Of a stretch of 64,000 bases of DNA, positions 24,452-30,901 are shown piece by piece (position 1 is the stretch's first letter; every line of letters begins with the position of its first letter). Under the pieces are notes generated by a model. That model searched no databases, was not told the origin of the DNA, and worked only from the letters and a program-made list of their open reading frames with translations. A program made the translations under genes and the position numbers. Origin of the DNA: Flavobacterium psychrolimnae (GTDB lineage Bacteria; Bacteroidota; Bacteroidia; Flavobacteriales; Flavobacteriaceae); NCBI RefSeq assembly GCF_003312425.1, contig NZ_QNUX01000002.1:62001-126000 (forward strand). The letters run 5' to 3'.

Positions 24452-25513
24452 TTATGCAATTGAGACTTCTTTGGCTAAGTAAATTTCTTGAACAGAATGT
24501 ATGAGCTCAACGCCTTCATGGAACGGTCGTTGAAAAGCTTTTCTTCCCATAATCATTCCGGCTCCGCCAGCTCTTTTATTTATTACAGCGGTTTTTATAG
24601 CTTCCGCTAAATCAGATTCGCCTTTAGATTCGCCTCCTGAATTAATCATCCCAATTCTGCCGGAGTAACAATTCATAACTTGATATCTGCATAAATCTAT
24701 TGGATTTGTACTGGTTAACTTCGTGTACATTTCCGGATTTGTTTTGGCAAAGTGTATTGAACTAAAACCTCCATTATGAGTTGGTAATTTTTGCTTGATG
24801 ATATCTGCCTGAATTGAAACGCCTAAATAATTGGCTTGACCGGTGATGTCTGCCGCCGTATTATAATCAATTCCGTCTTTTATAAATGCATCATTTCTGG
24901 AATAACACCAAAGAATCGTTGCCATTCCTAAAGTATGCGCTTCTTCAAAAGCCTTTGCCACTTCAATTATTTGCCTGTTAGATTCGGCTGAGCCAAAATA
25001 AATGGTTGCACCCACAGCCACAGCTCCCATATTCCAAGCATCACGAACGCTCCCAAACATGATTTGGTCAAATTTATTGGGATAAGTCAATAGTTCATTA
25101 TGATTTATTTTTACCACAAACGGAATTTTATGGGCATATTTTCTTGAAAGCATTGCTAGACCGCCCATTGTTGAAGCAACTGCATTACATCCAGCTTCAA
25201 TCGCTAATTTTATGATATTTTCTGGATCAAAATAGATTGGATTGGGAGCAAATGAACTTCCTGCAGTGTGTTCTATTCCCTGATCTACCGGCAAAATTGA
25301 AAGATAACCCGTATTCGAAAGTCGGCCGTGATGGTACAGTTGTGTCAAACTCCGAATGGTTTGTGCATTTCGATTACTATCTAAAAAAACGGAATCTAAT
25401 TGAGATGACTTGGGCAAATGAAGTTGCTCTTTAGATATTGTTTTACAAACATGATTCAACAAAGCGTCTTTTTCGTCTCCTAATAAAGCTAGCAATTTAG
25501 ATACATCTTTCAT
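24452..25513 (-). CDS. fbaB: Class I fructose-bisphosphate aldolase (DhnA/FbaB type)
   Basis: The 353-residue protein matches the archaeal-type class I aldolases: LPVDQGIEHTAG near residue 90, the Schiff-base region PFVVKINHNELL, then AVGATIYFG and the phosphate loop GMINSGGESKG. A late GAGMIMGRKAFQRP closes the barrel. It cleaves fructose-1,6-bisphosphate to two triose phosphates in the cytoplasm. It stands alone, 331 bp past the dps start, and is followed 50 bp upstream by the old yellow enzyme gene. No shared promoter is present. Confidence 0.9.
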   Translation of the reverse strand: MKDVSKLLALLGDEKDALLNHVCKTISKEQLHLPKSSQLDSVFLDSNRNAQTIRSLTQLYHHGRLSNTGYLSILPVDQGIEHTAGSSFAPNPIYFDPENIIKLAIEAGCNAVASTMGGLAMLSRKYAHKIPFVVKINHNELLTYPNKFDQIMFGSVRDAWNMGAVAVGATIYFGSAESNRQIIEVAKAFEEAHTLGMATILWCYSRNDAFIKDGIDYNTAADITGQANYLGVSIQADIIKQKLPTHNGGFSSIHFAKTNPEMYTKLTSTNPIDLCRYQVMNCYSGRIGMINSGGESKGESDLAEAIKTAVINKRAGGAGMIMGRKAFQRPFHEGVELIHSVQEIYLAKEVSIA

Positions 25514-25563
25514 TTTAACTTTGCTTTTAAATGAGTTGTTAAAAAGCGAAAAATAGAGTGGAA

Positions 25564-26643
25564 TCAGATTTTATAAACTGGATAATCAGTATATCCTTTT
25601 TCATCAGCCGTATAAAATAAATCCATATTTAGGTCTTCTGATAAAGGCCAATTATTTTGAAATCTTTCTACTAAATCAGGATTGTTGATGAAAGGCCTTC
25701 CAAAAGCAACAAGATCTGTAAGTCCAGATTTAAGTGCTGATTCTGCACTTTCTTTGGTATAACCACCACAGGTAATTAAGGAATTCTTGAAGTTATGACG
25801 AATTAATTTTTTGATTTCCAAAGGAACTTCAGGAGCACCCATTGCCGAATGATCCACAAGATGGATATGCGCAATATCAAGTTTATTCAGCTCTTTGGAT
25901 AAGTAATCGTATGTAGCGTCAATTTCAGGATAATGTGGCATGTCACTAGCTACACCATAAGGAGAAAGTCGAATTCCGGTTTTTTCTTTTCCAATGGCTT
26001 GTGCTACAGCTGCAACCACTTCTATCACAAATTTGCAACGGTTTTCTATGCTCCCTCCGTACTCATCTGTTCGAATATTGCTTACCGGAGAAAGAAATTC
26101 TTCTAATAAATACCCGTTTGCAGCATGCAATTCGACACCATCAAATCCTGCAAAAAGAGCATTCTCAGCCGCAGAAATGTATTCAGTTTTAGCATGCAAA
26201 ATATCTTGAAGAGTCATTTCATTTGGAACAACAAAATCTTGTAAACCATTGGCATCTGTCCACATTTGTCCAGCTGCCTTGACTTGAGATGGCGCAAATA
26301 TATGTGTTCCTTTGGGCATATTCAGCGGATGACTGATTCTCCCGGAATGCATCAGTTGAACAATTATTTTTCCTCCATTTTTATGGACAATACTTGTGGT
26401 TTTTTTCCACCCTTCTACTTGTTCAGCATTAAAAACCCCAGGAATTCTAGCGTATCCTAGTCCATTTGGTGAAGGTGAGGTTCCTTCGGTTATAATTAGA
26501 CCAGCTCCAGAACGTTGCTGATAATATTTAGCCATTAGTTCATTAGGAACATTACCAATCGCTCTGCATCTTGTCATCGGTGCCATAACTATGCTATTTT
26601 TAAGGTCGATCGAACCCCATTTTTTTGGTGTAAATAACTCCAT
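25564..26643 (-). CDS. Old yellow enzyme-type alkene reductase
   Basis: The 359-residue FMN-dependent TIM-barrel enzyme reduces activated alkenes with NAD(P)H. I take the ATG at 26643 (MELFTPKKWG), the family start; the longer frame to 26766 adds 41 residues of low-complexity sequence. Visible family motifs are SIVMAPMTRCRA, the flavin/substrate segment GYLLEEFLSPVSNIRTDEYGGS, and FGRPFINNPDLVERF. The upstream 474 bp contain an inverted-repeat element at 26941-27086. Confidence 0.92.
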   Translation of the reverse strand: MELFTPKKWGSIDLKNSIVMAPMTRCRAIGNVPNELMAKYYQQRSGAGLIITEGTSPSPNGLGYARIPGVFNAEQVEGWKKTTSIVHKNGGKIIVQLMHSGRISHPLNMPKGTHIFAPSQVKAAGQMWTDANGLQDFVVPNEMTLQDILHAKTEYISAAENALFAGFDGVELHAANGYLLEEFLSPVSNIRTDEYGGSIENRCKFVIEVVAAVAQAIGKEKTGIRLSPYGVASDMPHYPEIDATYDYLSKELNKLDIAHIHLVDHSAMGAPEVPLEIKKLIRHNFKNSLITCGGYTKESAESALKSGLTDLVAFGRPFINNPDLVERFQNNWPLSEDLNMDLFYTADEKGYTDYPVYKI

Positions 26644-27117
26644 AGTTTTTATAAATTTATATTTTAAATAATTGATATAAAGATACTTATATTTATTAAA
26701 TTGTGAATTAAAATTACCAGTTAAAAATATGGTTATACTCGCATAACTTATTATTTCAGATAGCAAGTGTTTTTAGAAATCTAAACTATTAGTTAGTCTT
26801 CATTTCGTTTGAAAATGATTTTTAATATTTGTGGAAACTATGTTTTTATATTTAAAAAGGATGAAGGTTGTGTAATGATACTTTTCGTTTAAAAATAATT
26901 TTAAACGAAATCCTTGATATTGCCTAAAACTACAAATTAAGTTAGGTAACATTCTTTTTTATTATTCTAATTAACGGGTATCAAGCTCGTGTACCGATTC
27001 GTTGGTCATAGGCGGAAGATTGGAAAACCCCTATGTTCTTGATGCCGTTACGCCAATCTGGCAAATCAGAAAAAACGTTACCTAACAAAATATATTTCTA
27101 TTTTAATCGAATTAAAT
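26644..27117. other. 474-bp intergenic region with an inverted-repeat element
   Basis: Besides the element at 26941-27086 the region is AT-rich with no coding potential I would defend. Any promoter of the old yellow enzyme gene must lie in it. Confidence 0.5.
26941..27086. mobile_element. 146-bp MITE-like or structured-RNA element
   Basis: Perfect 10-bp terminal inverted repeats (GTTAGGTAAC at 26941-26950, GTTACCTAAC at 27077-27086) bound a region of higher GC than its surroundings. Inside, AACGG/ATCAAG (26973-26985) can pair with CTTGAT/CCGTT (27038-27049), CATAGG (27007-27012) with CCTATG (27030-27035), and GATTGG (27018-27023) with CCAATC (27053-27058), the last two interleaved like a pseudoknot. 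No target-site duplication is obvious. It may be a miniature transposable element or a structured RNA. Confidence 0.5.
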
Positions 27118-28500
27118 CTACAATGGATCAGAAATTCCACTTATGCGTATTAACTTCTTATTTACAAATTCCTGAATTCCTAATTCTGATAATTCTCTTC
27201 CATAACCAGAATCCTTCACACCTCCAAAAGGCAAATCAGCTTTTGTTGAAGCAGGATGATTGATGAACACCATTCCAACATCAATTTTATCAGCAATTCG
27301 TTCAGCGCGTGCTACGTTTTGGGAAAATATTGAGCAACCAAGACCAAAATTAGAATCATTTGCTAATTCAATGGCTTCTTCTTCATTTTTCACTCTATAG
27401 AAAGAAGCTACCGGACCAAAAATTTCTTCATAATAGGCTGGAATTTCTGGTTTTAAATCGGTTAAAATTGTAGGTTTCACAAAAGCTCCTGATCGGTCAG
27501 CACGAGTTCCTCCTAATAAAATAGTCGCACCAGCATCAACTGACTTTCTAATTTGGTCAATAATATGGACGGCAGCTTCTTCGCTGCTCATCGGACCTAA
27601 TTCTGTTTTAGAATCCATCGGGTCTCCCATAACTAGGTTTGACAATTTTTCTTTAAATTTTTCAATAAATTCGTCCGCAACGCTATCAAGAGCAATAAAT
27701 CTTTTTGAGGCCACACAACTTTCACCGTTATTATTGATTCGACTTACTACTGCCCAATCCACGACCTTATCAATATCAGTGTCATCAAGAATTATAAACG
27801 CATCATTTCCTCCCAATTCTAACACAGATTTTTTTAAATTTTTTCCTGCTTCACTGGCAATGCTGGCACCTGCTGCTTCACTTCCTGTCAACGCAACACC
27901 TTTTATTCTTTTATCCGCAACCAAAGCTGATGCTCGCTCTCCTGAAATAAATAGATTGGTATAAAGACCTGTTGGCGCACTAGCTTCAATGAATAAATCT
28001 TCAATGGCAATTGCACATTGCGGGACTGAGGAAGCGTGTTTTACAAGTACTGTATTTCCTATCATAAGGTTTGGTGCTGAAAATCTGGCGACTTGATAAA
28101 AAGGAAAATTCCATGGCTCAACACCAAGAATGACTCCCATTGGACTACAACGCACGTAAGCGCTGCCGTATTCTGGTTCCAGATGTTTATCTGCTAAAAA
28201 TATCGCAGCATTTGTAGCGTAATAATCAAAAATATCGGCACTTAACATAATTTCACCTTCAGCCTGAGCAATTAATTTACCCATTTCTAGCGTGATAATT
28301 TTTGCCAAATGTTCCTTTTTTTCACGCATTAAAGAAGCAACTTTGTGTAAAATTTTAGCTCGTTTCTCGTAACTCTCTTTTTTCCAAGAAGTGAATGTTT
28401 TTTCGGATTGTGCCACCAGTATGTCAACTGTTTTATCATTCATTTCTTCAAATGAACGGACAACTTTATTTGTAAAAGGATTAACGGTTTGAATAGCCAT
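27118..28500 (-). CDS. NAD(P)-dependent aldehyde dehydrogenase, succinate-semialdehyde type
   Basis: The 460-residue aldehyde dehydrogenase has the catalytic Glu in LELGGNDAF and the nucleophile Cys in NNGESCVASKRF. The nucleotide site is GVEPWNFPFYQVARF and the C-terminal FGGVKDSGYGREL is typical of the succinate-semialdehyde group (GabD/YneI type). It oxidises an aldehyde, probably succinate semialdehyde, in the cytoplasm. It begins 6 bp after the DUF892-like gene, so it is likely transcribed with it from promoter copy 8. Confidence 0.9.
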   Translation of the reverse strand: MAIQTVNPFTNKVVRSFEEMNDKTVDILVAQSEKTFTSWKKESYEKRAKILHKVASLMREKKEHLAKIITLEMGKLIAQAEGEIMLSADIFDYYATNAAIFLADKHLEPEYGSAYVRCSPMGVILGVEPWNFPFYQVARFSAPNLMIGNTVLVKHASSVPQCAIAIEDLFIEASAPTGLYTNLFISGERASALVADKRIKGVALTGSEAAGASIASEAGKNLKKSVLELGGNDAFIILDDTDIDKVVDWAVVSRINNNGESCVASKRFIALDSVADEFIEKFKEKLSNLVMGDPMDSKTELGPMSSEEAAVHIIDQIRKSVDAGATILLGGTRADRSGAFVKPTILTDLKPEIPAYYEEIFGPVASFYRVKNEEEAIELANDSNFGLGCSIFSQNVARAERIADKIDVGMVFINHPASTKADLPFGGVKDSGYGRELSELGIQEFVNKKLIRISGISDPL

Positions 28501-28506
28501 TTTTTT

Positions 28507-28875
28507 TTATTTTTTAGATAGATTACTTGTGATTTTTTCTGTTTTTTGTGAGGTAGCCATGCCATACATTGCCTCATATTGCAACATAATATCTTTTTCG
28601 CCAATGGAATTAAAAAATTCTTCCAAGCGTTTGATATGGTCTATTGTAAATTGAAGATGCACTTTAAGGGCATCTGCGAGTTCATCAGTCGCAGCATTTT
28701 GAATCAGTATAGGAATGGAGATAATTAATGCCTTTTCTGAAAAATAAATTTCTTTTAATTCCTCTACAAAAATATTTCGACAACTCTCACTCGTTTCGAG
28801 ATTCGTTTCATCTGAATTTCCTTTCGTATTTTGCAATGTGGCTTTTTTGTCCATTTTGGTGATTGTACTTTTCAT
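28507..28875 (-). CDS. DUF892 (YciF-type) ferritin-like protein, shortened
   Basis: A 122-residue protein with a 30-residue polar N-terminus and then a helix pair with the YciF/DUF892 pattern: IFVEELKEIYFSEKAL and LADALKVHLQFTIDHIKRLEEFFNSIGE. Full family members have about 160 residues, forming a four-helix ferritin-like bundle. This one ends soon after YEAMYGMATSQ, so the last two helices are missing and iron binding may be lost. The next gene starts 6 bp downstream. The shared 65-bp promoter is 37 bp upstream. Confidence 0.72.
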   Translation of the reverse strand: MKSTITKMDKKATLQNTKGNSDETNLETSESCRNIFVEELKEIYFSEKALIISIPILIQNAATDELADALKVHLQFTIDHIKRLEEFFNSIGEKDIMLQYEAMYGMATSQKTEKITSNLSKK

Positions 28876-28911
28876 TTGTGTAGATTTATGTTGAATACTA
28901 ATGCATAAATG

Positions 28912-28976
28912 TAAAGTTGGGATTTAATAAGCTAAAATTCATTACATAATATTACCCGAGAGTTGTAATATTCACA
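28912..28976 (-). promoter_or_regulatory. Stress-regulon promoter, copy 8 (DUF892-like/aldehyde dehydrogenase)
   Basis: In gene orientation: TGTGAAT, 1 nt, TTACAAC, 14 nt, ATGTAAT, 25 nt, TTTA. The TTTA lies 37 bp before the start codon at 28875. Confidence 0.78.
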
Positions 28977-29003
28977 TATAGTGGGTAATTTGAAGCTAGT
29001 ATT

Positions 29004-29993
29004 TTACTTTACTTCATTTTCTAAGGGTAAACCATCTTCAAAATTAGAAAAATTCTGTAATGTAGTAATAGCAATTTTGTCTAATGCTTCATTGGTAAAA
29101 AAGCCCTGATGTGGTGTAATTAAGACATTATGAAAGGCCATTAATCGCTCAATTAAATCATCATGAATGATACTTTCTGACAAATCTTTGAAAAATAGAT
29201 TTTCTTCCTGCTCATAAACGTCAATTCCTAAATAGCCTAATTGCTCTTTTTTTAACGCTTCAATAGCATGTGAAGTTTTGATTAAAGCACCTCGACTAGT
29301 ATTTATCAACATAGCTCCTTTTTTTATTTTTGAAAAAGCGTCGCGGTCAAAAAGGTGTTTGGTTTCAGAAGTGAGAGGACAGTGGAGGGAAATTACATCG
29401 GAGTTTTTAATTAATTCTTCTAAAGTTACATAAACAACTCCTTTCTGAATTAATTTTTCTGACTCAAAAACATCGTAAGCAATAACATTACAACCGAATC
29501 CAAGCATTATTTGGCAAAAAGCCGCACCAATTTTCCCTGTTCCTATTACTCCAACCGTTTTTTCATAAAGATTGAATCCGGTAAGGTTTTCTAACGAAAA
29601 ATTACTTTCCCGAACTCTATTGTATGCTTTATGTGTTTTACGATTTAAAGTCAAAATCAATGCAACGGCATGCTCTGCAACGGCTTGTGGCGAATATGCT
29701 GGGACACGCATAACTTTGATGTTGTATTTTGCCGCTGCTGCAAGATCAATATTGTTAAATCCTGCACAACGTAAATCAATAAGCTTGATACCGATTTCTG
29801 ATAATTTTCCAATCGTCTTTTTATCGATTACATCATTTACAAATACACAAACAGCTTCAAATCCTATCGCTAAATTCGTTGTTTCACTATTTAATGGCGC
29901 ATCAAAATATACTAATTCATGTTTACTTTCAATATTAAACTTGTCTAAGTATTCTCTGTCGTATGGTTTTGTGCTAAAGACGGCTATTTTCAT
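29004..29993 (-). CDS. D-2-hydroxyacid dehydrogenase (D-lactate dehydrogenase type)
   Basis: The 329-residue protein of the D-isomer 2-hydroxyacid dehydrogenase family has the NAD motif GVIGTGKIGAAFCQIML, the substrate Arg in LINTSRGALI, the Glu in YEQEENLFF and the catalytic His in TPHQGFFT. Similarity to LdhA suggests pyruvate to D-lactate. Substrate cannot be fixed by sequence. It is a single gene: its stop lies 28 bp from promoter copy 8, and a hairpin terminator (30069-30105) separates it from the next gene upstream. Confidence 0.88.
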   Translation of the reverse strand: MKIAVFSTKPYDREYLDKFNIESKHELVYFDAPLNSETTNLAIGFEAVCVFVNDVIDKKTIGKLSEIGIKLIDLRCAGFNNIDLAAAAKYNIKVMRVPAYSPQAVAEHAVALILTLNRKTHKAYNRVRESNFSLENLTGFNLYEKTVGVIGTGKIGAAFCQIMLGFGCNVIAYDVFESEKLIQKGVVYVTLEELIKNSDVISLHCPLTSETKHLFDRDAFSKIKKGAMLINTSRGALIKTSHAIEALKKEQLGYLGIDVYEQEENLFFKDLSESIIHDDLIERLMAFHNVLITPHQGFFTNEALDKIAITTLQNFSNFEDGLPLENEVK

Positions 29994-30062
29994 GGTGTAA
30001 TTTTTAAAATAATAAAAATTTATTTATTTATTTCCAAAGGAGAATGAAAACCAAAATTGAGT

Positions 30063-30105
30063 AAAAAAAAATTCTCTCTGAATATTAAAAAAACAGAGAG
30101 AATTT
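30063..30105 (-). terminator. Hairpin terminator upstream of the D-2-hydroxyacid dehydrogenase gene
   Basis: A 12-bp perfect stem (30069-30080 with 30094-30105, core TTCTCTCTG/CAGAGAGAA) encloses a 13-nt loop, with a T-run on the minus strand. It would end transcripts from the 64-aa gene, although 165 bp past its stop. Confidence 0.75.
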
Positions 30106-30270
30106 CATTTGTAAAATCGTATCTAAATATTTTTTAACGTTAAAAATTAATAAACGTTAAGAATTCTTATGACAGAATTGAAAAAAATAAATAGAACATC
30201 AATAAATCATTTTTTGCATGTCTATTGAATTAATTTGTAATTAAGAACAACTGAACATGCACAATACAAT

Positions 30271-30465
30271 TTATGCTTCGTCTTTAGTTGTACGTACTAA
30301 GCTGATTCCAGATACGAAGAAAAGTACACCAAGTACACCGTAAATGATTAGCGCTTTAATATCTGTTGTTTCACCTGAAGTACTTGCAAATATAACTGCA
30401 GTGTAAATAAGGCCACCTATTCCAAGAGCTGTAAGTAAAGCTCCAAAGATTCTTTTAAGATTCAT
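30271..30465 (-). CDS. Small two-span membrane protein
   Basis: The 64-residue protein has spans at residues 6-27 (IFGALLTALGIGGLIYTAVIF) and 38-57 (ALIIYGVLGVLFFVSGISL) and a short basic-acidic tail. Its size and two-span layout recall the 73-aa protein at 20761, but the sequence is not close. Function unknown. It has the shared promoter with a 118-nt leader, the longest in the set. Confidence 0.7.
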   Translation of the reverse strand: MNLKRIFGALLTALGIGGLIYTAVIFASTSGETTDIKALIIYGVLGVLFFVSGISLVRTTKDEA

Positions 30466-30901
30466 AATTTTTATTTTTAAGATTTATATATTTTTTTAGT
30501 CTCAGTTTTTAACCGAATAGGTTTAAAAAACAAACACTTTAAATAATTAGGAATCCAATAATTGGGTATCATAATTATAAAACAAATGTATTTTGATTAC
30601 ACGCTCAATGTGTTACACAATTGTTAAAAAAAGTTATATCATTCACAGTTTAGAAAAAAATATTACATCAAAATTTTAAATTTATTAGTTTTAAGTAGTT
30701 GTTAGTGAGTAGAAAAGGTGTTTTAGGCTTCCGTAAATTTAGCCTTGTTCAACGGTTTTTTCAAAAAGTCAACAGAAAGATTTTTCGGTACCAATTATTA
30801 AGGATTTCTATTTATTCTTAAATGACGAGGTTAATGACTCCAAACGAAAAAGGAATTATTAAAAAAAGCAAAAATTATATCCTGAGTTTTACTATAATCT
30901 T
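30466..30901. other. 436-bp intergenic region before the kinase cluster
   Basis: It contains promoter copy 9 (30583-30647). The remaining part between 30648 and 30901 is AT-rich; a 70-codon frame on the plus strand there has no supporting composition or context, and I leave it out. Confidence 0.5.
30583..30647 (-). promoter_or_regulatory. Stress-regulon promoter, copy 9 (64-aa membrane protein)
   Basis: In gene orientation: TGTGAAT, 1 nt, ATATAAC, 14 nt, GTGTAAC, 25 nt, TTTG. Here TACATTTG also fits the Bacteroidota -7 consensus TAnnTTTG exactly. Confidence 0.85.

Noticed and set aside
26941..27086. Integron attC site, because the ends fit GTTRRRY and RYYYAAC
   Set aside because: The order is inverted relative to attC (GTTRRRY left, RYYYAAC right), and no integrase or cassette array is present.
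27033..27263. 76-codon plus-strand frame overlapping the end of the aldehyde dehydrogenase gene
   Set aside because: It runs through the inverted-repeat element and then antisense to a well-supported gene; no family pattern.
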